DNA of 13,917 nucleotides, from the NCBI GenBank assembly GCA_019114585.1, contig DXFE01000001.1, positions 1-13,917 of the forward strand, given 5' to 3'. Below are positions 7,533 to 13,898 of the stretch, piece by piece. The position numbers and the translations under genes were made by a program. Origin of the DNA: Gemmiger_A avium. Lineage in GTDB: Bacteria; Bacillota; Clostridia; Oscillospirales; Ruminococcaceae. The first letter of the stretch is position 1. Every line of letters begins with the position of its first letter. Below the pieces are notes generated by a model. The model was not told where the DNA came from. It saw only the letters and a program-made list of their open reading frames with translations, and searched no databases.

Positions 7533-7622
7533 AGAGGCAGCGCTGCAGGGCCTTTACCCTATATATGCGCCAGATCGTCAAAATATTTCAAAATCCCACG
7601 ATTTGAAAGGAAGTTGTTATAG

Positions 7623-8909
7623 ATGGCTATTCAATCCCTGTTTGATTACCTGAAAGAAAGCCCCAGCCCCTACCATGCGGTGGCCGCCGCCGCCCGGCGT
7701 CTGGAGGCCGCGGGCTTTGCGCCCTTGGCCGAGCACGAGGCCTGGACCCTGGAGCCCGGCAAGGGTTACTACGTCACCCGCAACCAGAGCAGCCTGATCG
7801 CGTTCCGGCTGCCGGAGGGCCCCCTGACCGGCTGGCGGATCACCGCCGCCCACGGGGACGCCCCTACATTCTATGTAAAGAACACCAGCCTTGGCAGTGA
7901 CAGACAGTACGAACGCTGGGAGGTGGAGGGCTACGGCGGCATGAACTGCGCCACCTGGCAGGACCGCCCCCTGGGTGTGGCCGGGCGGCTGGTGGTGCGC
8001 ACAGCCGCCGGGGTGGAGAGCCGTCTGGCGGCCAGCGACCGGCCGGTGGCGGTGATCCCCAGCCTGGCCATCCACATGCAGCGGGATGTGAACAAGGGCC
8101 ACGAATACAACATCCAGCGGGACATGCAGCCCCTGGGCGGCCTGAACGGCGTCGCCCCCGACCTGTTTGACGCGCTGGGCCAGCTGGAGGAAGGGGAGAC
8201 CCTGCTCGGCGCCGACCTGGTGGTCTTCCCCTGGCAGGAGCCGTGTCTGGTAGGTGGCGGGCTCTTCATGGCCCCCCGCATTGACGACCAGGCCTGCGCC
8301 TGGGCCACCCTGGAGGGTCTGCTCACCGCCGAGGTGCATCCCTTTGCCGGGCAGGTGTACTGCCTGTTCGACAACGAAGAGGTGGGCAGCGGCACCCGGC
8401 AGGGCGCGCTGAGCAGCTTTTTGCCCGACATGCTCGCTCGGGCCGGGCAGGCGCTGGGCCTCTCCGACGAGCAGCGCCGCCGGGCCCTGACCGCCTCCTT
8501 TGCCCTGAGCGCTGACAACGGCCATGCCGTGCACCCCAACTTCCCGGACAAGTCCGACCCGGAGAACAAGGTCTACCCCAACAGCGGGGTGGTGGTCAAG
8601 TTCAGCGCCGCCCAGAAATACACCTCCACCGGCCTGACCATCGGGCTCTTCCGGGCCCTCTGCGACCAGGCCGGCGTACCCACCCAGCTCTTCGCCAACC
8701 GGGCCGACGAGCCCGGCGGCAGCACCCTGGGCCATCTGCTGGGCCAGCAGGTGAGCATCCCCATGGTGGATATCGGCATGGCCCAGCTGTCCATGCACTC
8801 CGCCGTGGAGACCGCCGGCGCCGAGGATCCCCAGTACATGGCCGACGCCTGCCGCGCCTTCTTCAACAGCCGCTTTGCCCCCACCGCCGACGGCAGCTGG
8901 ACCCTGTAA
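7623..8909 (+). CDS. apeB: M18 family aminopeptidase (aspartyl aminopeptidase-like)
   Basis: A cytoplasmic dinuclear-zinc aminopeptidase that removes N-terminal residues, typically acidic ones, from peptides. The 428-residue length is normal for bacterial M18 enzymes. Signature regions in order: SPSPYHAV at 13-20; the first metal ligand His77 in AAHGDAPTFYVK; APRIDDQACAWATL at 217-230 with the bridging Asp (221 or 222); the catalytic and ligand glutamates Glu252/Glu253 in DNEEVGSGTRQGA; SADNGHAVHPNFPDKSD at 296-312 with Asp298; and His392 in VDIGMAQLSMHSAVE. All expected metal ligands are therefore present. The ATG at 7623 has AAAGGAAG nine bases upstream. The substrate range cannot be read from the sequence. 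No obvious terminator follows, so some readthrough into gluQ is possible. Confidence 0.94.
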   Translation: MAIQSLFDYLKESPSPYHAVAAAARRLEAAGFAPLAEHEAWTLEPGKGYYVTRNQSSLIAFRLPEGPLTGWRITAAHGDAPTFYVKNTSLGSDRQYERWEVEGYGGMNCATWQDRPLGVAGRLVVRTAAGVESRLAASDRPVAVIPSLAIHMQRDVNKGHEYNIQRDMQPLGGLNGVAPDLFDALGQLEEGETLLGADLVVFPWQEPCLVGGGLFMAPRIDDQACAWATLEGLLTAEVHPFAGQVYCLFDNEEVGSGTRQGALSSFLPDMLARAGQALGLSDEQRRRALTASFALSADNGHAVHPNFPDKSDPENKVYPNSGVVVKFSAAQKYTSTGLTIGLFRALCDQAGVPTQLFANRADEPGGSTLGHLLGQQVSIPMVDIGMAQLSMHSAVETAGAEDPQYMADACRAFFNSRFAPTADGSWTL

Positions 8910-9080
8910 AACACCCCGCAACCGCCAGTTGCCTAAACGAACTGTATAGCGTTTACAATTCGTATAACACGTGAATTGCATCTAAATCAACAATCTGTAA
9001 ATGCATTACTTTTTGTATAGAATGGCGGCAGTAAGCCAATAGGGGAGAATAAAGCCCTGCGTAAAGGATTGAATTTTCCT

Positions 9081-9104
9081 GAGGGCCGGAGTATTCCGGC
9101 CCTC
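9081..9104. repeat. Palindromic hairpin, copy 2 of an inverted dispersed pair
   Basis: GAGGGCCGGA pairs with TCCGGCCCTC around GTAT. The central 20 bases, GGGCCGGAGTATTCCGGCCC, are the exact reverse complement of 6441-6460. It lies 24 bases upstream of structured repeat copy 2. Confidence 0.8.
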
Positions 9105-9127
9105 GATTTCAGGGGGTGTGGGGGCCC

Positions 9128-9222
9128 GGGTCCGCGAAGCGTCCAAGGCCACGGTGTGGCCTTGGACCGGCAGGGCGGTCGGCGCAGCCGAGCGGGCGCA
9201 TCGTTGACGCGCCCGCAGACCC
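9128..9222 (+). repeat. Structured dispersed repeat, copy 2 (three hairpins)
   Basis: It starts GGGTCCGCGAAGCG. It then forms a 12-bp hairpin with loop GGT (9141-9152 with 9156-9167, core CCAAGGCCAC/GTGGCCTTGG), a TCGGC-GCA-GCCGA hairpin (9179-9191), and a 7-bp hairpin with CGGGCGC pairing GCGCCCG (9193-9215). It is homologous to the minus-strand copy at 6696-6791, with compensatory changes in two stems. Here it sits in the probable leader of gluQ, whereas copy 1 is downstream of a gene, which argues against a simple cis-regulator. Confidence 0.75.
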
Positions 9223-9263
9223 TAGTTATTCCCCCCACATCGGCCCAAAGGAGCGTGAACCCA

Positions 9264-10211
9264 TTGTCGCAAGTTGTGGGGCGGTTTGCCCCGTCGCCCA
9301 GCGGACGGATGCATCTGGGCAACCTGCTGTGCAGTCTGCTGGCCTGGCTCAGCGCCCGCAGCGCCGGTGGCCGGGTAGTGCTGCGGATCGAAGACCTGGA
9401 CGCCATGCGCTGCCCCCGTACCTTTGCCGACCTGCTGGAACAGGACCTTTCCTGGCTGGGCCTGGACTGGGACGAGGGCGGCAGCAAGGGCGGCCCCCAC
9501 GGTCCCTACTACCAGAGCGAGCGCAGTGAGATATACAATTTGTATTATCAACGCTTAGTAGAACGCGGGCTGGTCTATCCCTGCTTTTGCAGCCGGGGCC
9601 AGCTGCACGCGGCCAGCGCCCCCCACCGTTCGGACGGGCAGGTGGTCTATCCCGGCACCTGCCGGAACCTGACCGCCCGGCAGGTAGCCGAAGCCGCCAA
9701 GCGCCGTCCGCCTGCCTGGCGTCTGCGCCTGCCGGAGGACCTGACCCTTTCGTTCACCGACGGCCACATGGGCCCCGTGACCGAAAACCTGCCCGCCGAC
9801 TGCGGCGACTTTGTGCTGCGCCGGGCGGACGGGGTGTTCGCCTACCAGCTGGCCGTGGTGGTGGACGACGCGCTGATGGGAGTCACCCAGGTGGTGCGGG
9901 GCGGCGACCTGCTCTCCAGCACCCCCCGGCAGCTCTGGCTGTATCAGCTGCTGGATCTGCCCGCCCCGACCTTCTGCCACCTGCCGCTGCTGCTGGCCCC
10001 GGACGGCCGCCGCCTGAGCAAGCGGGACGGTGACCAAAGCCTGGAAAATCTGCAGGCCCGCTTCACACCCGAACAGATCATCGGCAAGCTGGCCTACGCC
10101 GCCGGGCTGCGCCCCACGCCCGACCCGGTGCGCGCCGCCGATCTGGTGGCTGATTTCTCCTGGGACAAGGTTCCCCGGCAGGATATCTGCCTGCCGGACG
10201 GACTATTTTGA
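9264..10211 (+). CDS. gluQ: Glutamyl-Q tRNA(Asp) synthetase (GluQRS)
   Basis: A paralog of the GluRS catalytic core that activates glutamate and attaches it to the queuosine base at position 34 of tRNA(Asp). At 315 residues it lacks the anticodon-binding domain of true GluRS. It carries the class I motifs GRFAPSPSGRMHLGN (HIGH-type HLGN at 17-20), VVLRIEDLDAMR, and the KMSKS-like RRLSKRDGD (LSKR at 251-254). The zinc site of this family is visible: Cys107 and Cys109 (CFC) with Tyr129 and Cys133 (YPGTC). I chose the TTG at 9264 because AAAGGAG lies ten bases upstream; the GTG at 9255 is too close to that site, and the longer frame from 9069 would translate the structured repeat. Codons for residues 89-99 (IYNLYYQRLVE region) are strikingly AT-rich compared with the rest. 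It converges on ptsI. Confidence 0.9.
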   Translation: MSQVVGRFAPSPSGRMHLGNLLCSLLAWLSARSAGGRVVLRIEDLDAMRCPRTFADLLEQDLSWLGLDWDEGGSKGGPHGPYYQSERSEIYNLYYQRLVERGLVYPCFCSRGQLHAASAPHRSDGQVVYPGTCRNLTARQVAEAAKRRPPAWRLRLPEDLTLSFTDGHMGPVTENLPADCGDFVLRRADGVFAYQLAVVVDDALMGVTQVVRGGDLLSSTPRQLWLYQLLDLPAPTFCHLPLLLAPDGRRLSKRDGDQSLENLQARFTPEQIIGKLAYAAGLRPTPDPVRAADLVADFSWDKVPRQDICLPDGLF

Positions 10212-10243
10212 AATACTCTTTGTATAACTATATATGAATATAA

Positions 10244-10275
10244 CAAACGGGACGCGCCTTTGCGCGTCCCGTTTG
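10244..10275. terminator. Bidirectional terminator between gluQ and ptsI
   Basis: A perfect 14-bp stem (10244-10257 with 10262-10275) has a four-base loop, CTTT. The minus strand runs into TTATATTCATAT; the plus strand has only the TTT within the stem. It is placed between convergent genes. Confidence 0.8.
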
Positions 10276-10280
10276 CTGTA

Positions 10281-11906
10281 TCAGGCCAGCGAGGGTACCT
10301 CGCTCAGGTCGGTGTTCAGCAGAACCTCTTTTATGTCCATCAGGCTCTGGCTGGCCATGGACAGGCTGCTCACCCCCAGCTTCACATAGAGCGGGGCGAT
10401 CTTCGGGTCGGCCGCTGCCCGTCCGCAGACGCAGACCGGGATGCCTGCCTCCCGGGCGGCCCGGGCGGTCATGGCGATCATCCGCTGGATGGCCAGGCTG
10501 TCCGCCTTGTAATACATGTCCAGCCGGGCGTCCATCCGGTCCACCGCGTGGGTGTACTGGATCAGGTCGTTGGTGCCGATGCTGAAGAACGCCGCCCCCG
10601 CCGCCGCCAGCTCCGCCGCGCAGAGCGCCGCCGACGGCACCTCGATCATGCAGCCAAACTTCAGGTTCTCGTCAAAGGGCAGGCCCCGCATCCGCAGATT
10701 GGCTTTGGCTTTTTCCACCTCGTCCATCGCCATGCGGAAATCCATCACCCCGCCCACCATCGGGAACATCACGTCCATGGGCCCCTTGGTGGCGGCCCGC
10801 AGCAGCGCGCACAGCTGATCCTGGAACAGGTCCCGCCGTTCCAGACAGAACCGCAGCCCCCGCAGGCCCAGCGCCGGGTTTTTCTCCGGCAGCATCATGC
10901 CCTCCACCAGCTTGTCGGCGCCCACGTCAAAGGTGCGCACCGTCACCAGCCGCCCCTGGGCCGCCGCCAGGCAGCTGCTGTAGAAATAGTATTGCTCCTC
11001 CTCGTCGGGAATGGAGCCCTTCATCAGGAAAAATTCGGTGCGCAGCAGGCCGATGCCCTCGGCGCCCTCGGCCACCGCCTGTTCGATGCCGCCCGGCTCG
11101 CTGCAGTTGGCCAGCAGCGAAACCGGCACGCCGTCCCGGGTGATGCAGGGGGTGCCCCGCAGCCCGGCCAGACGGGCCTTTTCCCGGGCCATCTCCTCCC
11201 GCTGCCGGCGAACCTGCTGCTGCAGCGTCTCGTCCGGGTCCAGGATCAGCCGGCCTTCCAGCGCGTCCAGCACCGCCTCGTGCCCGTCGCAGTGCTTCAA
11301 AAATTCTTCGCCCAGTTCGATCACCGCCGGGATGCCCATGGTGCGGGCCACGATCGCCGCGTGGCTCTGGGCACTGCCCTTGCTGGTGGCGATCCCCAGC
11401 ACCATGCCCCGGTCAATGGAGATGATGTCGCTGGGCAGGATGCTCTCCGCCGCCAGGATCGCCGGCTGCTCCAGCTCCAGCTTCTGGCGGGGCTTGCCGT
11501 CCAGAATCTCCACCACCCGGCTGCACACGTCCAGTACGTCCGCGCCCCGCTGCCGCAGGTACTCGTCCGGCAGATCCCGGATGCGCCGGGCAAAAATCTG
11601 CCCCGCCCGCTCGGTGGCCGCCGCACTGCCCGCGCCCGCCGCTATGTAGTTGCTGATCTCGGTCAGCAGCGCCTGGTCGTCCAGCATCACCAGCTGAAAC
11701 CGCAGCATGTCCCGCTCGTCTCCGTCGGCCTGTTCCATCAGGCCCCGCAGCTCGTCCTTGGCCAGAACCACCGCCGCTTCAAACAGCGCCCGCTCCTTGC
11801 TGCGGTCGTGGATCAGCCGCCCCAGGCCGCTGACCCCCCGGTCGATGCGCCGCACCGGCCCCATGACCAAACCTTCCGATACCGTTACGCCTGTGTATTC
11901 CCGCAT
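10281..11906 (-). CDS. ptsI: PTS enzyme I (phosphoenolpyruvate-protein phosphotransferase)
   Basis: The general cytoplasmic PTS kinase: it takes phosphate from PEP onto a histidine and passes it to HPr for sugar uptake. It has 541 residues, slightly shorter than the usual 570-575. The phosphorylated His is His182 in SKGSAQSHAAIVAR. The PEP-binding barrel has Arg289 (GLLRTEF), RTFDVGADK at about 324-332, Arg349 (LGLRGLR), Glu422 (MIEVP), Asp447 (SIGTNDLIQYT), Arg457 (DRMDAR) and Cys494 (VCVCGR), so all main catalytic residues are kept. One difference: the usual CGEMAGD after the catalytic Cys is CGRAAAD. The start has GAGGAGGAGAGG five bases upstream. No HPr gene is adjacent. It lies 71 bases downstream of the patatin-like gene, probably in one transcript. 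Confidence 0.95.
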   Translation of the reverse strand: MREYTGVTVSEGLVMGPVRRIDRGVSGLGRLIHDRSKERALFEAAVVLAKDELRGLMEQADGDERDMLRFQLVMLDDQALLTEISNYIAAGAGSAAATERAGQIFARRIRDLPDEYLRQRGADVLDVCSRVVEILDGKPRQKLELEQPAILAAESILPSDIISIDRGMVLGIATSKGSAQSHAAIVARTMGIPAVIELGEEFLKHCDGHEAVLDALEGRLILDPDETLQQQVRRQREEMAREKARLAGLRGTPCITRDGVPVSLLANCSEPGGIEQAVAEGAEGIGLLRTEFFLMKGSIPDEEEQYYFYSSCLAAAQGRLVTVRTFDVGADKLVEGMMLPEKNPALGLRGLRFCLERRDLFQDQLCALLRAATKGPMDVMFPMVGGVMDFRMAMDEVEKAKANLRMRGLPFDENLKFGCMIEVPSAALCAAELAAAGAAFFSIGTNDLIQYTHAVDRMDARLDMYYKADSLAIQRMIAMTARAAREAGIPVCVCGRAAADPKIAPLYVKLGVSSLSMASQSLMDIKEVLLNTDLSEVPSLA

Positions 11907-11977
11907 GGATACCTCTCCTCCTCGGGGCGGGCGGAAACCCGCCGTCTGCCGTGTTACTGTCCAGCCTTGCGGCCGGT

Positions 11978-13126
11978 TCAGTCAGGAAGTTCCGGGCCCT
12001 GGATCACCCGGTAAACCGCCGCCGACACAAATTCCGCCGGCTGCAGCGAGGCCAGCGCCCCCTCGGCCCCTGCTTTGCCCTCAAACAGCGGCCACAACCG
12101 CCGGGCAGGCGCCGGATCCCAGGCGTCCACAAACGCCTGCTCCAGTTCCTCCAGTGTGTAGGCCCGGGCCGGGTCCACCCCGGCGGTCAGCGCCGCCAGT
12201 TCCAGCGGCGCCAGCGCCCGGTCGGCCTCCGGGCCCAGACGGTTCAGCGCCAGCCCCTCGGTCAGCGCCAGGGTGGGCCAGCGCCGCAGCACCGGGCTCA
12301 GCACTTCCGCATAGGGGGCCGCAAACGCCCGTTCCGGATCTTCGGTGCGGATGCCGTAGGCCACCCCCCGCAGCCGCCCGAACGCCCGGTAGGCGTCCAG
12401 ATACCCCAGCGCGATGTTCCGCCGGGCGGTTTCCGGCTCAAACTGCAGGATGCTGCCCAGTTCCCAGAAACTGTGGATCAGGGTGGTGGGCAGGCCCGAC
12501 CGGTTTTTCCGGGTGATGCCCACACCGTCCACATCCACCGCCACCAGCTCCTCCGCACCCATGCGGGCCGCCAGGGCGATGGGCATATTGTCGTTGTACC
12601 CCCCGTCGATGAATTCCACCCCGTCGATCTGCCGGGGCCGGAATGCCGGAAAACAAGCCGCCGACGCCAGCAGGTACTGGGCCAGCTGCCCCTGGGGAAT
12701 CTCTTCCAGTGTCAGCTGGCGGGGTTTCAGCCCCCGCAGCTCCACCGTTACCAGCCCGAACCGGACAGGGGAGGCCCGCAGCGCGTCTTCATCCAGAACC
12801 CGCTGCACAATGCCCTCCAGCGGGGTCACGTCCAGCCCGCCCTGCTCCACAAACTGCCGCAGCATCACCCCCGAGGGATCCGCCGCCCGGTCGCCGGGCA
12901 GGGCCATCACGTCGTGGCTGTTGATGGTCAGCCACATGTCCCGGGCCACGTCGGTCAGCCCCAGGGCAAACATCGCCCCGTTCAGGCAGCCCACCGAGGT
13001 GCCCGCGATCACGCCGGGCTCCCAGCCCATCTCCTGCAGGGCCTGCCAGACACCTACCTGGTAACTGCCCCGGGCCCCGCCGCCGGCCAGCACCAGACCC
13101 CGCACCGGGGTCTCCCGCCGGGTCAT
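11978..13126 (-). CDS. Patatin-like phospholipase family protein
   Basis: A 382-residue protein with the complete patatin Ser-Asp dyad. The oxyanion loop is GGGARGSYQVGV at 15-26, the nucleophile is Ser44 in GTSVG (42-46), and the catalytic Asp174 lies in DGGYNDN. It has no signal peptide or membrane segment, so it is probably cytoplasmic or peripheral. The family hydrolyses acyl esters of lipids; the substrate is not known. The C-terminal 170 residues are alpha-helical and less typical. The ATG has GGGAGGT seven bases upstream. It is the first gene of a likely two-gene unit with ptsI. Two minus-strand extended -10 elements lie upstream. Confidence 0.92.
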   Translation of the reverse strand: MTRRETPVRGLVLAGGGARGSYQVGVWQALQEMGWEPGVIAGTSVGCLNGAMFALGLTDVARDMWLTINSHDVMALPGDRAADPSGVMLRQFVEQGGLDVTPLEGIVQRVLDEDALRASPVRFGLVTVELRGLKPRQLTLEEIPQGQLAQYLLASAACFPAFRPRQIDGVEFIDGGYNDNMPIALAARMGAEELVAVDVDGVGITRKNRSGLPTTLIHSFWELGSILQFEPETARRNIALGYLDAYRAFGRLRGVAYGIRTEDPERAFAAPYAEVLSPVLRRWPTLALTEGLALNRLGPEADRALAPLELAALTAGVDPARAYTLEELEQAFVDAWDPAPARRLWPLFEGKAGAEGALASLQPAEFVSAAVYRVIQGPELPD

Positions 13127-13190
13127 GGGCGCACCTCCCGGAAACAGGACGATTTAGCAAAGTATTGCGTTATCATGTTGAATTGAAACA

Positions 13191-13198
13191 AGTGTACC
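13191..13198 (-). promoter_or_regulatory. Proximal extended -10 promoter element of the patatin-ptsI unit
   Basis: Minus strand TACACT (13196-13191) preceded by TGG. The -35 at 17 bases is poor. It lies 65 bases before the start codon. Confidence 0.5.
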
Positions 13199-13280
13199 AT
13201 ATTTCACCCGAAAAAGAAAGAGCCAAAGCCGCCCGCCCGGGCGATCCGGGCTGTTTACAGGGCCAAAGTCTGTTTTTCTT

Positions 13281-13289
13281 ATTATAACA
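13281..13289 (-). promoter_or_regulatory. Distal extended -10 promoter element of the patatin-ptsI unit
   Basis: Minus strand TATAAT (13286-13281) preceded by TGT. Inverted CACAC/GTGTG repeats (13288-13292 and 13304-13308) flank its upstream side and could be an operator. Use would give a leader of about 150 bases containing a GC hairpin and a T-rich run. Confidence 0.4.
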
Positions 13290-13363
13290 CACTGTTTTGG
13301 CGGGTGTGTGTCGGAATCATTAACCTGCAAAGATTTTCCGTGCCCCGGCCGCCGGCAAAAAGA

Positions 13364-13392
13364 TTGACGCGGCCCGCCCGGTTTGGTATAAT
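13364..13392 (+). promoter_or_regulatory. Strong sigma-A promoter of the tRNA-Ser array
   Basis: TTGACG (13364-13369), exactly 17 bases, then TATAAT (13387-13392) preceded by TGG. It is the best promoter in the window. Transcription should start near 13399, at a 7-bp hairpin (AGCCCGC/GCGGGCT, 13400-13419), 28 bases before the first tRNA-like unit. Confidence 0.85.
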
Positions 13393-13427
13393 TAAGCGTA
13401 GCCCGCGCCGCAGCGGGCTCCATACAG

Positions 13428-13466
13428 GGAGCAGTACTCAAGTGGTCGAAGAGGCGTGACTCGAAA
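13428..13466 (+). pseudogene. tRNA-Ser(CGA) 5' half, unit 1 (3' half absent)
   Basis: It starts GGAGCAG-TA like a tRNA-Ser, has a paired D stem (CTC/GAG) around AAGTGGTCGAA, the 5' anticodon strand GCGTGA and the loop CTCGAAA with anticodon CGA (13460-13466). The sequence that follows does not supply the matching anticodon strand (TCACGC), a TTCGAAT T-loop or the acceptor strand CTGCTCC. It is broken at the anticodon loop, not randomly decayed. Confidence 0.7.
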
Positions 13467-13618
13467 GTTTGAGGCTTTCTGGCTGATTCGTCCGCAGGGT
13501 TTGGCTTCACATGGGGCCGAATCCGGGGTGTGTATCAAAATTTTTCCCGCGTATCTTGCATCGAAATCTTGCATTTGTCCGAAGGACGCGCAAGGCGGTG
13601 CTTGAGAAAATAGAATAT

Positions 13619-13657
13619 GGAGAGTTGTCCGAGTGGTCGATGGTGCAGCACTCGAAA
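13619..13657 (+). pseudogene. tRNA-Ser(CGA) 5' half, unit 2 (3' half absent)
   Basis: It starts GGAGAGT-TG, with D-loop GAGTGGTCGAT, the 5' anticodon strand GCAGCA and loop CTCGAAA (13651-13657). No matching TGCTGC strand, T arm or full acceptor strand follows. The bases directly after the loop, GACTCTC, can pair with the 5' end (GAGAGT), so the transcript may fold differently from a tRNA. Confidence 0.7.
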
Positions 13658-13807
13658 GACTCTCGCTCTTTGGTCAATTTGTCCGCAAGGAATGGCTTAA
13701 CAGCGGGCTTTTCCTCGGGTGCACATCTGAATTTTTCCTTGTTATCTTGCATCGAAATCTTGCATTTTTCCAAATGTCTTGCAGGACGGTGCTTGAAAAT
13801 TAAATAT

Positions 13808-13898
13808 GGAGACGTATCGAAGTGGTCGTAACGAGAACGACTCGAAATCGTTTTGTCCAGAGATGGGCACGTGGGTTCGAATCCCACCGTCTCCGCCA
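13808..13898 (+). tRNA. tRNA-Ser(CGA), CCA end encoded
   Basis: A complete class II tRNA. The acceptor GGAGACG pairs with CGTCTCC; a D arm with AAGTGGTCGTAA is present; the anticodon stem AACGA/TCGTT encloses CTCGAAA with anticodon CGA at 13843-13845; a long variable arm follows; and the T arm is GTGGG-TTCGAAT-CCCAC. Discriminator G and CCA end at 13898. It decodes UCG serine codons. It is the last and only intact unit of the array, and no second promoter is evident directly upstream, so it probably needs processing from the transcript starting near 13399. Confidence 0.95.

Larger units (their letters stand above)
8910..9263. other. 354-base non-coding region between apeB and gluQ
   Basis: The first 110 bases are unusually AT-rich for this window and hold several TGTATA/GTATAA-like words and an imperfect inverted repeat (CAATTC...GAATTG, 8956-8978). 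A possible -10 (TATAGA, 9016-9021) lacks a good -35. A palindrome (9081-9104) and the structured repeat copy 2 (9128-9222) follow, ending 25 bases before the gluQ ribosome binding site. An open frame spans the later part but is not considered coding. Confidence 0.75.
13127..13427. other. 301-base intergenic region with divergent promoters
   Basis: No gene. It holds two minus-strand extended -10 elements for the patatin gene (13191-13196 and 13281-13286), a GC-rich hairpin with GCCCGG pairing CCGGGC followed on the minus strand by a T-rich run, the plus-strand tRNA promoter, and the hairpin at 13400-13419 at the probable start of the tRNA transcript. Confidence 0.75.
13428..13807 (+). repeat. 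Two tandem ~190-base units of tRNA-Ser 5' half plus conserved spacer
   Basis: Unit 1 runs from 13428 to 13618 and unit 2 from 13619 to 13807. Between the anticodon loop and the box ATCTTGCATCG, both have exactly 97 bases, of which I count about 64 identical without gaps. A 25-base box is identical (13552-13576 and 13743-13767), and both end GGTGCTTGA...AATAT before the next GGAG. The intact tRNA follows at 13808. Confidence 0.85.

Noticed and set aside
9128..9222. Riboswitch controlling gluQ
   Set aside because: The homologous copy lies downstream of an unrelated gene, and there is no terminator or clear sequestering of the ribosome binding site.
9069..9263. Longer gluQ start at 9069
   Set aside because: The extra 65 residues would be translated from a palindrome and the structured repeat, and GluQRS proteins start close to the GRFAPSPSG motif.
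10260..13186. Long plus-strand open frames of 584 and 411 codons opposite ptsI and the patatin gene
   Set aside because: Shadows caused by GC-rich codon use; the translations are His/Gln/Pro/Arg-rich without family motifs, whereas the minus strand has complete catalytic motifs.
13428..13807. CRISPR array or T-box leader
   Set aside because: The period is about 190 bases with long diverged repeats, unlike CRISPR; no T-box sequence (AGGGTGGNACCGCG-like) and no downstream synthetase gene are present.
13460..13840. Group I intron in the tRNA-Ser anticodon loop
   Set aside because: No matching 3' tRNA half follows either spacer and I see no conserved group I core; the next sequence is another tRNA 5' half.
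13507..13887. Minus-strand open frame of 126 codons (MGFEPTC...) across the tRNA array
   Set aside because: It is the antisense of the tRNA-Ser and its repeats; MGFEPT is the usual antisense translation of a tRNA T arm. The unit length is not a multiple of three, so the repeats change frame.
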